Positions 1 to 8,282 of a DNA stretch of 64,000 nucleotides are shown piece after piece. Position numbers and translations under genes: made by a program. The DNA lies in the NCBI RefSeq assembly GCF_023955655.1, contig NZ_JAMXHT010000001.1:434001-498000 (forward strand), written 5' to 3'. Positions within the stretch are counted from its first letter, which is position 1; each line of letters opens with the position of its first letter. Under the pieces are notes generated by a model. It was given only the letters and a program-made list of their open reading frames with translations, was not told the origin of the DNA and ran no database searches. The DNA is from Ralstonia soli. Lineage in GTDB: Bacteria > Pseudomonadota > Gammaproteobacteria > Burkholderiales > Burkholderiaceae.

Positions 1-125
1 CTGTGCCAGTCCGTCGATTTGCCGCGATTCGACACGTAGCGATACAGCCCGTCCCATCTCCCATCGCGCCGGCGGGTGACCCGGACTTCGACATAGCCGT
101 TCTTCGCGGTCACAGTCACGTCCAT
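1..125 (-). CDS. Partial small hypothetical protein running off the left edge
   Basis: An ATG at 123-125 on the minus strand opens a reading frame that stays open for 41 codons to the edge of the window. It begins MDVTVTAKNGYVEVRV and is rich in Arg, Tyr and Gly (RRRDGRWDGLYRYV). The start overlaps the last 10 bases of the DUF1488 gene upstream of it, which suggests translational coupling in one operon. No family is recognised and the frame is short, so this is tentative. Confidence 0.4.
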   Translation of the reverse strand, partial: MDVTVTAKNGYVEVRVTRRRDGRWDGLYRYVSNRGKSTDWH

Positions 126-547
126 GCTGGTCTCGATGTTGTCTGGTCGACGTCAAGCCAAGCGCGCGCGGGCCCGGCTTGTATCGTGGCGTCCGTGGCG
201 CCATGCGTGTGTTTCAACGAAGGCGCGTCCAGCGCCATCAAGGCGTGCCCACAGACCATGACCGGCGCCTGGCGACCTGCCCGGATCAACCCGGACGCGG
301 CCTGTTCGATCCGTTCCCGGTGGCGCAGGTAGACCTCTTCAACGCTGACGCCCTGATATCCACGGGCGCAGAGTGCGAGTGCTTCGGACGTGACGATGCA
401 GCTGACGACTCGGTTGTTGACGACCGCCTGAATGATGAGGTCTCCCACCGATCTGAATGTTCTGCCCGTGAACGAGATCTGCATGATGGGTGAGCCCGTT
501 GTGAACGGCACCTCGTCCCGTGCAGCGGTTTCCTGGACGCTTGCCAT
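116..547 (-). CDS. DUF1488-like hypothetical protein
   Basis: A 143-residue protein. Its central part (ISFTGRTFRSVGDLI, VVNNRVVSCIVTSEAL, HRERIEQAASGLI) resembles the small DUF1488 family, whose members have a strand-rich N-terminus followed by a helix ending in a region like HR.RIE.AA..LI. Function is unknown for the family. The ATG at 547 is preceded by GGAGAG about 7 bases upstream; the frame extends further upstream only from a TTG without a good ribosome binding site. A second possible start is the ATG at 484. It sits in the same direction as the PHA genes, 134 bp downstream of the next small gene. Confidence 0.6.
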   Translation of the reverse strand: MASVQETAARDEVPFTTGSPIMQISFTGRTFRSVGDLIIQAVVNNRVVSCIVTSEALALCARGYQGVSVEEVYLRHRERIEQAASGLIRAGRQAPVMVCGHALMALDAPSLKHTHGATDATIQAGPARAWLDVDQTTSRPAWT

Positions 548-681
548 ACGGGTCTCTCCAGACGCACCGCCATCGCTGGACGCCGTGGTCGGGTGGGAAA
601 GAAGAAAACGCAGCCGGCAGTGGACGATATCTGCGGGCTGCGGGCAAGTTGAATGCGCCATGTCTTTCAGCACATGCGCAT

Positions 682-930
682 TCAACGCACGGCACAGGTC
701 GCCCGCCGCCGGTTTGCGCGGACATGCGCAGCGGCCTTGAGGAACAGGTACCCCTGCAGCGTCACGTGCGCGTAACAGTGATTGGGGCCCCGACGCTCCA
801 GCGTGACGAGGTGGTGTTCGATCAGCGCCGCCATATCCACGCGATTGAATTCGCGTGATTCGGCGCCGTCCTCGTGATTGACGAGGAGCAGGACAGCAAA
901 CTCATGAGGGCTCAGCACAGCGGTCTCCAT
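682..930 (-). CDS. Small hypothetical protein
   Basis: An 82-residue protein starting METAVLSPHEFAVLLLV. The text reads like a small winged-helix domain (SPHEFAVLLLVNHE, MAALIEHHLVTLERR, AHVTLQGYLFLKAA), with a helix-helix-strand pattern ending in a basic tail. No known family is assigned with confidence. It lies 49 bp downstream of phaB on the same strand and may belong to that operon. The ribosome binding site is weak. Confidence 0.5.
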   Translation of the reverse strand: METAVLSPHEFAVLLLVNHEDGAESREFNRVDMAALIEHHLVTLERRGPNHCYAHVTLQGYLFLKAAAHVRANRRRATCAVR

Positions 931-979
931 CGCATTGGTCTTGTCTTGAGCGGGCTCGATGCATCGTGGATGGCCTGCG

Positions 980-1723
980 CTATTGCATGTGCTGCCCGCC
1001 GTTGATGGCGATGTTGGCGCCCGTTACAAAGGCGGCCTCGCGCGAGCAGAGGTACTGGACCAGCGCGGCAACTTCCTCCGGCTGCCCCAGCCGCCCCACC
1101 GGAATCTGCGGAATGATCTTCGACTCCAGGATCTCCTTGGGCACGGCGGTGACCATCTTGGTGGCGATGAAGCCCGGCGACACCGTGTTGACGGTCACGC
1201 CTCGCCCGGCCACCTCGAGCGCCAGCGCTTTGGTAAAGCCATGCATGCCTGCCTTGGCGGCGGCGTAGTTGACCTGCCCGAAGCCGCCCTTGGAGCCGAT
1301 GATGGACGCGATATTCACGATGCGGCCCCAGCCCCGTTCCACCATGTCGCTGCACACCTGCTTGGTCATGTTGAAGACCGAATCGAGGTCGGTGCGAAGC
1401 ACGGCGTCCCAACTGGCCTGGTCCAGCTTCTTGAAGCTGCTGTCGCGGGTGATGCCTGCGTTGTTGACCAGGATGTCGACGGGGCCCGTTTCCGTCCGGA
1501 TGCGCCCGACGCAGTCCTGGCACGACGCGTAATCGGCAACATCGACGGCGTAGGCGGCAAAGTTCCGGCCGCCTGCCTCCATGCGCGCCAGCCACTCCAT
1601 GGCGCCGTTGTTCCCCGGGGAATGCGTGACTACCACCGCATAGCCGGCATCAAACAGCCGGACGGCGATGGCTTCACCGATTCCCCCCATCCCCCCAGTG
1701 ATCAGAGCGATCTGCTTGTTCAT
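980..1723 (-). CDS. phaB: Acetoacetyl-CoA reductase PhaB (SDR family)
   Basis: A 247-residue short-chain dehydrogenase that should reduce acetoacetyl-CoA to (R)-3-hydroxybutyryl-CoA with NADPH, the second step of polyhydroxybutyrate synthesis. The dinucleotide motif TGGMGGIG lies at residues 9-16 and NNAG at 87-90. The catalytic Ser140, Tyr153 and Lys157 (YAAAK) sit at the same numbers as in Cupriavidus PhaB. Length is typical. It is followed upstream by a phasin gene on the same strand 23 bp away, which supports the PHA role. PhaA and PhaC are not in the window, so this is probably a second, satellite PHA locus. The ATG has GAGAG upstream. Confidence 0.9.
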   Translation of the reverse strand: MNKQIALITGGMGGIGEAIAVRLFDAGYAVVVTHSPGNNGAMEWLARMEAGGRNFAAYAVDVADYASCQDCVGRIRTETGPVDILVNNAGITRDSSFKKLDQASWDAVLRTDLDSVFNMTKQVCSDMVERGWGRIVNIASIIGSKGGFGQVNYAAAKAGMHGFTKALALEVAGRGVTVNTVSPGFIATKMVTAVPKEILESKIIPQIPVGRLGQPEEVAALVQYLCSREAAFVTGANIAINGGQHMQ

Positions 1724-1746
1724 GATCGAGCGTCTCTCTGTTTGCG

Positions 1747-2304
1747 TTATCGGTTGCCCGCCACTTGGGCATTGGCTTTCTGCGCGGCGTTTGACGCGGC
1801 GGTGGCGGCTTCCACTGCGCGGCTTCCTGCAAATTCGATTGCCTGCCGGGTCGCCTGCTGCATGGATTCATAGAACGCTGCGGTCGACGTCACGGCCGAT
1901 TGCCAGGCGTTCAGTGCGTTCTCGGAGCCGGCCGGGGCGTTTTGCGAAAGATTCTCGATCGCCTGCTGCATGTTGCGCAGGCCCGTTTCGTACTGAAGTT
2001 CGGCCGCTTTCTGAAGATCAGCGCGCGCGGCAGCGGTGATTTCGTTCGCCTGCTGCAGGTAGCGCCGTGCCCGTTGCGCGGCAGGTTCCATCGTGCTTGC
2101 CTGCAGCGCGAACCACGCCTGCGGGCTGTCGACCGTGAGCGCCTTCTGCATGTTCTCCTGATAGTCGGCAATGCTCTCTTTCATGGCCTGCACACCAAGC
2201 TCGGAGAGCTGCAGGCACATGTCGAGGGTCTTGGCCGTCAAGCCAAAGGCGACGTCCAGGTTGGCTGCCTGTACGGCGGTCGGCTTGAGGGTGGTTGAAG
2301 TCAT
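1747..2304 (-). CDS. phaP: Phasin family protein (PHA granule-associated)
   Basis: A 185-residue, Ala/Gln-rich, almost wholly helical protein of the phasin family (TIGR01841 type). Phasins coat polyhydroxyalkanoate granules and control their number and size. The N-terminus contains LTAKTLDMCLQLSELGVQAMKESIADYQENMQKAL, given here only as a region at residues 22-56, typical of the Phasin_2 segment, and the C-terminus is a low-complexity Ala-rich helix. The start ATG follows GGAGACAAAG. It is the first gene of the pair with phaB. Transcription probably starts in the 90-bp gap towards the next small gene. Confidence 0.9.
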   Translation of the reverse strand: MTSTTLKPTAVQAANLDVAFGLTAKTLDMCLQLSELGVQAMKESIADYQENMQKALTVDSPQAWFALQASTMEPAAQRARRYLQQANEITAAARADLQKAAELQYETGLRNMQQAIENLSQNAPAGSENALNAWQSAVTSTAAFYESMQQATRQAIEFAGSRAVEAATAASNAAQKANAQVAGNR

Positions 2305-2394
2305 CTTTGTCTCCGGTCATTGGCTCCGAGCATCGGTCGTGCAGCGTCTGCCACCGTTGCGTCGGAAAGGGGGCTTGCGTTGGGGGGGGCGAAA

Positions 2395-2664
2395 TCAGGC
2401 GGGGGCGTACCCCGCAGCGGGGCTTCGCTCGACCGTTGCCGTCATGGGCAACAGCGATTGATTCAGTGCCGCGGCAACGAGGTACAACTGCGATGCGCAA
2501 ACGTCGTCGACATCGATCGCCAGACATTCTTCGCCACGCTCGGGATCAATGTGTGCAGAGACGGCCCTGACCCGGTCGGTGTACGGCGCCATGCCTTGCC
2601 AGACGGCAATGACATAAAGCGCACCGCCTCCGGATCGAACCGTGAGCCGCTGAGTTGTATTCAT
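2395..2664 (-). CDS. Small hypothetical protein
   Basis: An 89-residue protein with ATG at 2662-2664. It contains a strand-turn-strand start (TQRLTVRSGGGALYVIAVW) and an acidic middle (IDPERGEECLAIDVDD). No family is recognised. Coding is supported only by the clean frame, codon use like its neighbours and the gap that would otherwise exist. There is no clear ribosome binding site. It lies upstream of the phasin gene on the same strand. Confidence 0.4.
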   Translation of the reverse strand: MNTTQRLTVRSGGGALYVIAVWQGMAPYTDRVRAVSAHIDPERGEECLAIDVDDVCASQLYLVAAALNQSLLPMTATVERSPAAGYAPA

Positions 2665-2996
2665 GTCGGCAAGGTGAAGCGAGAGAGTTTTTTTGAGGGG
2701 CGCAGCGAAACCAGCCTAAGTCACCTTTGCGCAAAACGATATGACCGTCGCCTGTGCTGAATCGCTGCCTTGCGGACAGCGTTGATGGGCCTGCCTGTAG
2801 CTTGCTGCGCTGCAAAAACCGGCCGGCTGATTGGTGAAATCCCTCCTCAACCGGCAGGTGGAGGGGGTTCACCCGGGGCGTCACAAATGTGCCGTAACCA
2901 TGGTGTGGGAGGGCACGTGGGCCGGTTAATCCAGAGTTGGAGCGACTGTTCGGAAGTGTAGAATTTCGGACACAACACAATCCCGAAAGGCCTTTC
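2665..2996. promoter_or_regulatory. 332-bp divergent intergenic region
   Basis: No gene is seen here. The region separates the minus-strand PHA genes from the plus-strand recombinase-like gene. A possible -10 box TAGAAT is at 2959-2964 for the plus direction, with a poor -35 (TTGGAG at 2937-2942, 16 bp away). AT content is higher than in the neighbouring genes at 2680-2740, as expected for a promoter region. No operator with clear symmetry was found. Confidence 0.4.
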
Positions 2997-3641
2997 GTGC
3001 CGTCGACCTTCCTGTATTCGAACAGTGCGCCCGACATGACTGCGCTTGAAGGTCAGTTGTTGACGGCCGACCGCGCCGGCTACGTCGTCGACCTGCGCAA
3101 TGCGTTCCGGGAAAGCATGCCGTCATCGATGCGCGCGCTTGAGCGGCCACAGTTGCGTGCGCTGATGCAGCGCACCGCGCCTGGGGATACGGTGGTGACA
3201 ATGCAGTTGTCGTGTCTCGGGCGCGGCGTCCAGGACATCCTTTCGACCATCATGAAATTCCGCAAGATCGGCGTTGCGCTGTACTGCGTGCAGTTGGGCC
3301 GGGCGGATCTGGCGCGGAACACGCCGCCGGCCGCCGTGGTCCTGTTGCAGGCGCTGGCAGCGCTCGACGAGGCGACCCGCAGCGAGCGCATGCGCGCCAG
3401 TGCGGCCAAGGCCAAGGCGACCGGCCGGCAGCTCGGGCGCCGGCCGACGCTGACCCAGGTGCAGCAGCAAGCCATCGTGCAAACGCTGGCAGATGGTACG
3501 TCGGTCAGCGAAACGGCCCGGCGCTTCGGCACTTCCCGGCAGACGGTATTGCGCGTACGGTCAGCCCATGCCGGCCGGCACGGTGCCTCCGAACATCTGA
3601 GCGAGCCTTCCACACTTGCCGACGGGCGTGGCAAGGCCTAA
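2997..3641 (+). CDS. Degenerate serine-recombinase-like protein with HTH
   Basis: About 214 residues. The layout is that of a small resolvase/invertase: a recombinase fold (TALEGQLLTADRAGYVVDL, ERPQLRALMQRTAPGDTVV, LGRGVQDILSTIMKFRKIGV) followed by a Hin-type helix-turn-helix (TLTQVQQQAIVQTL, SVSETARRFGTSRQTVLRV). The usual catalytic signature YARVST is replaced by LYSNSA, and the DRLGR motif is SCLGR, so the first active-site Arg of that motif is missing. It may bind DNA without recombining it. The GTG at 2997 has GAAAGG 7 bases upstream; a TTG at 2937 extends the frame but would lie on the proposed promoter. The gene ends 29 bp before the large chemotaxis-type protein. Confidence 0.7.
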   Translation: MPSTFLYSNSAPDMTALEGQLLTADRAGYVVDLRNAFRESMPSSMRALERPQLRALMQRTAPGDTVVTMQLSCLGRGVQDILSTIMKFRKIGVALYCVQLGRADLARNTPPAAVVLLQALAALDEATRSERMRASAAKAKATGRQLGRRPTLTQVQQQAIVQTLADGTSVSETARRFGTSRQTVLRVRSAHAGRHGASEHLSEPSTLADGRGKA

Positions 3642-3670
3642 CCCAACCCTTCTTCTTTGCACGCGATTCC

Positions 3671-6600
3671 ATGGCAACGTCCACCAGTACAGGCCTGTCG
3701 AGCAAGCTCCAATTTCCGGTGATTGGCCTCGGCGCATCGGCAGGCGGCACGGAGGCGCTGCTCACGTTCTTCCAGGAGATGCCCGCCGACAACGGCATGG
3801 CGTTCGTCATCGTGCTGCACCTCGCGCCCGAGCACACGAGTCACCTTGCCGGCATCCTGCAGAACGTGACGGCGATGCCCGTGCAGCAAGTCACGACCAC
3901 GACGACGCTTGAAAAGAACCACGTCTATGTGATCGCGCCATCGTCGGATCTGCAAATGGTCGATGGCTACCTGCGCGTGAGAAAGGCGGCCAAACGCAAC
4001 GGCCCGCAAGTCGGTATCGACCTGTTCTTCCGCACGCTGGCCGACTCGCAGGGCGAGAACGCCATCAGCATCGTGTTTTCCGGCGTGGGCAGCGACGGCT
4101 CCATCGGGCTGGCACACGTCAAGGAAATGGGCGGCGTCACGCTGGCGCAAAGCCCCGAAGACGCCAAGTTCGACGGCATGCCCAACAGTGCCATCGCAAC
4201 GGGCAAGGTCGACATCGTGTTGCCGGCGGCAGAGATGCCGCAGCGCTTACTTGAGTTGCGTGACAACGCGCGGGTGATCCGGCTGCCGACACTGAATGAG
4301 CCCGAGCATGAAGGCCCCGCCTCGGACATCGCGCCGCATCGGCAGAACGGTGAGCGGGCCCTGCAGGAAGTCATGCTCATGCTGCGCGCACGCACGTCCC
4401 ATGACTTTCGGCGGTACAAGCGGGCCACGGTTCTGAGGCGGCTTGAACGACGGTTGCAGGTCAACGGCATTCCCGATCTGGTGGCGTATCGCGAGTTCCT
4501 GCAGTTGCATCCCGAAGAAACCCGCCTGCTGCTCGACGACATGCTGATCAGCGTCACGCATTTCTTCCGCGACAAGGAAGCCTTCGAGGCGCTGGAGCGC
4601 GAAGTGATGCCCGAGCTGTTCGCCAACCGCGGGGAGGACGGAGACCGCGTGCGGGTTTGGGCCGCCGGTGTGGCCACGGGTGAAGAGGCCTATTCGCTGG
4701 CCATGCTGCTGGACCAGGCGTCTGCGGCAAGCGCCACCCAGACGCCGTTTCAGCTGTTTGCCACCGACATCGACGAAAAGGCGATCGCCGTGGCCCGCGC
4801 CGGCGTATACCCGGAAACGATCGTCACGGATGTCACCGCAGAGCGGTTGCGGCAATTCTTTTCGCGCGACCAATCGCAGTTTCGCGTCAAGAAGAAGCTA
4901 CGCGAGCGGGTGCTGTTTGCCCTGCATAACATTCTGAGCGATCCGCCGTTCTCCAAGCTCGATCTGGTCTGCTGCCGCAATCTGATGATCTATCTGGATC
5001 GCGACGCGCAGGCCGAAGCCCTGCGTACGTTCCACTTCTCGCTGCGTCCGGGCGGCTACCTGTTCCTCGGCAGTTCGGAATCGGCGGACATCGCATCCAA
5101 GTACTTCAGCGTCGTCGACAAGAAGCACCGCATCTATCGCGCCACGATAACGGCCCGCGTTGGCGGTGCGGCCATTCATGCCGCTGACGTACAAGGCCCG
5201 CGCCCCATTGCGACGACGGTCGAGCCGGTCGGCAAGCGCAAGTTCTCGTATGGGGATCTCCACCAGCGGCTGCTCGAGCAATTTGCGCCGCCCAGCGTGC
5301 TCGTCAATCGTGATTCAGAGATCGTCCACCTGTCGGACCGTGCGGGCCGGTTCCTGCACTACGCCGGCGGTGAGCCTTCGCACAACGTGATCTCGGTGGT
5401 GCATCCGGACCTGCGGCTTGAGCTGCGCACCGCGATTTTCCAAGCCTTGCAAGGCAACGGCAGCGTGGAGTCGCGGCGCGTTCGGCTGATGCGCGATGGC
5501 CGTCCGTACTACGTCAAAATGACGGCCCGTCCGGTGCACGACCCCGACGCCGCCGAACAATTCATTCTGGTGCTCTTCGATGAAGTGGAAGACACCATGG
5601 ACGCCGAGAGCAGCGCCAAGCGGGTCGGCAACAAGGATCCGGTGACGGCACAGCTCGAGCGCGAACTGCAGCGCACGCGCGATCAGCTGCAGGCCACCAT
5701 CGAGCAATCGGAGACGTCCACCGAAGAGCTGACCGCCTCCAACGAAGAGTTGCAGGCCATCAACGAAGAGCTGCGCTCGGCCACGGAAGAGCTTGAAACG
5801 AGCAAGGAAGAGCTCCAGTCCATCAACGAAGAGCTGGTCACCGTCAATGCGGAGCTCAAGTCCAAGGTGGATGAGACGGCGAAGATCAACGACGACCTGC
5901 ACAACCTGATCACGGCCAACGACATCGGTACCATCTTTGTGGACCGGGCCATGCGCATCAAGCGATTCACGCCGCGCGCAGCCGATGTGTTCAGCATCAT
6001 CCCGTCGGACGTTGGCCGCTCCCTGTTCGATATCACCCATCGGCTGGAATACGACGGGCTCGCGGCCGACACGGCAGAAGCCTTCAGTTCACTTCGGCAG
6101 ATCGAGCGTGAAGTGAGAAGTACCCATGGGCATTGGTACATCGCGCGCTTCATTCCGTATCGCACCACCGAAGATCGCATCGACGGCGCCGTGCTGACGT
6201 TCATCGACATCACGGCCCGCCGCGAAGCCGAAGAGCGGCTGCACGAGGGCGAGCGGCGCCTGCGCATCATGGCCGAGAGCACCAAGGACTACGCCATCGT
6301 CACGCTGGACGACGATGGCGTGATCATGAGCTGGAACCTGGGTGCTGCACGTATGTTTGGTTTTGAAGAGAGCGAAGCCGTTGGCCAGCCCTTTGAATCG
6401 CTGTACCCGCGTGACGAGCGCGAGCAGGGTGTGCCGCAGGACGATCTACGGCGCGCCCGGGAGGAAGGGCGCATCGATGAAGACCGCTGGCACATGCGCA
6501 AGGACGGCTCGCGGCTGTACTGCAGCGGCGTGCTGATGCGGCTGGACAACGATGGCCTGCGCGGCTTTGCCCGCATCGCACGCGAAGTCAACGTCGACGA

Positions 6601-7726
6601 GGCCGAGCGCAAGCGCGACGAATTCCTCGCTGCGGTGTCGCACAAGCTCAAGAGCCCGCTCAACCTGATCTACGCCAATGCCGAGCTGCTGGCGCGCTCG
6701 CCGGAGGCGCATCGCAGCCTTCAGGTGTCACGCGCGGCCGATACGATCCGGCGCAGCGCCATCAGCCAGGCCAGGATCATCGACGACCTGCTCGACGTGT
6801 CGCGCCTGCGCACCGGCGAGTTGACCACCAATTTCGTGGCGGTGGATTGGCGCGAGGTGGTCGAACGCATCAGCAGTGCCTTGGACGAGGACGCGCGCAG
6901 CAAGGGCATCGAACTGGTGCGTCGTCTGCCCGACAACCCGGTCATCATCCAGGCCGATCTGGCCCGCATGGAGCAGGTCGTGTGGAATTTGCTGGGCAAT
7001 GCGATGAACTCGCGGGGTGCAACGCGCATTGGCATTTGCCTGACCGAAGACGGAAACGTCGCCACCCTGCAGATCGAAGACAACGGCAGCGGCATTGATC
7101 CGGCACTGCTGCCGCACGTATTCGACATGGTCGAGCGCGGGCGGCTGTCGATCGGGCGCGACGAGGGGCTTGGCATCGGGCTGTATCTGGTCAAGGAACT
7201 GGTGGGCCTGCACGGCGGTACGATCCGGGTCGAGTCGTCGGGCGTGGCTTCGGGCGCGCGTTTCATCGTGGTGCTGCCGCTGCGTCGTGATACCGGCGAG
7301 CTCGCCGAAGTGGGGCTGGCCGAGGCATCGCCGCTGCAGGGGCTCAATCTTCTGCTGGTGGATGAAGATGCGTTTGCCAACGATGCGTTTCAGGCGCTGC
7401 TGGCGGCTGAAGGCGCAAACGTGACGTGTGAAACCAGCGGCGCAAAGGCCATTGAGGCGGTGGAGAAACAAGCGGTTGACGTCGTGCTCTCGGGTTTGAA
7501 TCTGCTGGGCAACGAGCGCACCGACTTTCTTGCCGCACTGCGCGCCAAGTCGGGCTATGAGCACCTGCCGGTCATCATGCTCAGCGGGGCCGTGCATCGT
7601 GGCGACAAGCAGCGCGCCATGCAGAGCGGCTATTCCGCGTATCTGACCAAGCCGGTGGTGCTGGATGAATTGCTGAGTGCGATTGCGAGCGTGCGCGCAG
7701 ACAAGACCGCTCCCGGAGGTCAATGA
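3671..7726 (+). CDS. CheB-CheR-PAS-histidine kinase-receiver fusion protein
   Basis: About 1351 residues, a cytoplasmic multidomain sensor. In order: CheB methylesterase (about 15-190; Ser23 in GASAGG, His50, Asp142 in GVGSDG), CheR methyltransferase (about 230-490, with RRYKRATVLRRLERR and CRNLMIYL), a PAS-like domain (520-640), a long coiled coil (655-745), two PAS domains (745-850 and 865-975), a HisKA domain with H-box SHKLKSP near 992, an HATPase with DNGSGI and GLGIGL, and a C-terminal receiver (1225-1340). The receiver keeps the acidic pair (VDED) and TKP Lys but has Gly1275 where the phospho-Asp should be. The frame is open upstream to 3212 but that part overlaps the recombinase-like gene; ATG 3671 begins the family homology. 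Such fusions usually signal to diguanylate or chemotaxis-like outputs; the input is unknown. Confidence 0.92.
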   Translation: MATSTSTGLSSKLQFPVIGLGASAGGTEALLTFFQEMPADNGMAFVIVLHLAPEHTSHLAGILQNVTAMPVQQVTTTTTLEKNHVYVIAPSSDLQMVDGYLRVRKAAKRNGPQVGIDLFFRTLADSQGENAISIVFSGVGSDGSIGLAHVKEMGGVTLAQSPEDAKFDGMPNSAIATGKVDIVLPAAEMPQRLLELRDNARVIRLPTLNEPEHEGPASDIAPHRQNGERALQEVMLMLRARTSHDFRRYKRATVLRRLERRLQVNGIPDLVAYREFLQLHPEETRLLLDDMLISVTHFFRDKEAFEALEREVMPELFANRGEDGDRVRVWAAGVATGEEAYSLAMLLDQASAASATQTPFQLFATDIDEKAIAVARAGVYPETIVTDVTAERLRQFFSRDQSQFRVKKKLRERVLFALHNILSDPPFSKLDLVCCRNLMIYLDRDAQAEALRTFHFSLRPGGYLFLGSSESADIASKYFSVVDKKHRIYRATITARVGGAAIHAADVQGPRPIATTVEPVGKRKFSYGDLHQRLLEQFAPPSVLVNRDSEIVHLSDRAGRFLHYAGGEPSHNVISVVHPDLRLELRTAIFQALQGNGSVESRRVRLMRDGRPYYVKMTARPVHDPDAAEQFILVLFDEVEDTMDAESSAKRVGNKDPVTAQLERELQRTRDQLQATIEQSETSTEELTASNEELQAINEELRSATEELETSKEELQSINEELVTVNAELKSKVDETAKINDDLHNLITANDIGTIFVDRAMRIKRFTPRAADVFSIIPSDVGRSLFDITHRLEYDGLAADTAEAFSSLRQIEREVRSTHGHWYIARFIPYRTTEDRIDGAVLTFIDITARREAEERLHEGERRLRIMAESTKDYAIVTLDDDGVIMSWNLGAARMFGFEESEAVGQPFESLYPRDEREQGVPQDDLRRAREEGRIDEDRWHMRKDGSRLYCSGVLMRLDNDGLRGFARIAREVNVDEAERKRDEFLAAVSHKLKSPLNLIYANAELLARSPEAHRSLQVSRAADTIRRSAISQARIIDDLLDVSRLRTGELTTNFVAVDWREVVERISSALDEDARSKGIELVRRLPDNPVIIQADLARMEQVVWNLLGNAMNSRGATRIGICLTEDGNVATLQIEDNGSGIDPALLPHVFDMVERGRLSIGRDEGLGIGLYLVKELVGLHGGTIRVESSGVASGARFIVVLPLRRDTGELAEVGLAEASPLQGLNLLLVDEDAFANDAFQALLAAEGANVTCETSGAKAIEAVEKQAVDVVLSGLNLLGNERTDFLAALRAKSGYEHLPVIMLSGAVHRGDKQRAMQSGYSAYLTKPVVLDELLSAIASVRADKTAPGGQ

Positions 7727-7750
7727 GGTCCAGCCCAGAAACTGGGCCAT

Positions 7751-7790
7751 CGGGAGCCGCCGCTGCAAAGCGCCGGCTCCCGTTTTGTTT
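7751..7790 (+). terminator. Rho-independent terminator after the CheB-CheR fusion gene
   Basis: The stem CGGGAGCCG pairs with CGGCTCCCG (7751-7759 and 7773-7781) and is followed by TTTTGTTT. It starts 25 bp after the stop codon of the large sensor gene. Confidence 0.85.
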
Positions 7791-7877
7791 CCGGCCTCTA
7801 CACCGGGCGTTTAAAGCAGGGCGATCGTGCAGGGGCCCCTGTATGCTGCCGGGATCCTGTTCCCCGGAGACCTCTGC

Positions 7878-8150
7878 GTGCTCTACTTCCTGAACAAAGT
7901 GCTGTTGCTCGTCGTCTATGGCGTCGCCTTGGGCAGCTATGCCACACCGCTGCCGCTGTCGGCGGACGTCGTCCATTGGGTGCGCATCGTCGCCGTGGTC
8001 TTGCTGGCCGCGCATCTGCTGGAGGTGGTGTTCTGCTTTCGCAAGGTCGCGCTGCACAAGGGGCCGCTGCTCGACAGCGTGCTGCTGACGCTGCTGTTCG
8101 GCTTCCTGCATTGGAAGCCGATGGCCGATGCAGCAAACCGCCCCCGCTGA
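7878..8150 (+). CDS. DUF1145 small inner-membrane protein
   Basis: A 90-residue protein with two or three hydrophobic segments (LLLVVYGVALGS, IVAVVLLAAHLLEVVFCF, DSVLLTLLFGFLHWKP). This fits the DUF1145 family of small membrane proteins, which often end in LFG.LHWKP; function is unknown. The GTG at 7878 is chosen because GGAGA lies 8 bases upstream. The frame extends to a CTG/ATG-free stretch and an ATG at 7827 without a good site. The gene stands alone between a terminator and the patatin gene. Confidence 0.75.
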   Translation: MLYFLNKVLLLVVYGVALGSYATPLPLSADVVHWVRIVAVVLLAAHLLEVVFCFRKVALHKGPLLDSVLLTLLFGFLHWKPMADAANRPR

Positions 8151-8169
8151 TTGCCGGTGCAAGGGCTAA

Positions 8170-8207
8170 AGGGAAAAGCGCACACCTAGGGAAAAGCGCC
8201 CACCTAG
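8170..8207 (+). repeat. 18-bp tandem duplication
   Basis: Two head-to-tail copies of AGGGAAAAGCGCMCACCT, one mismatch between them, in the gap between the DUF1145 gene and the patatin gene. It is probably a simple slippage duplication in the patatin leader. Confidence 0.6.
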
Positions 8208-8282
8208 CCGCAACCGCCGCGCACGCCTACTCTAGTTCCAATCGTCCTTCGCGGACTCCCTTGCTGCAATGCGGCATCGATC

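Noticed and set aside
3212-3670. Long N-terminal extension of the CheB-CheR fusion frame
   Set aside because: It lies wholly in another frame of the recombinase-like gene, has shadow-type composition, and the CheB homology begins after ATG 3671.
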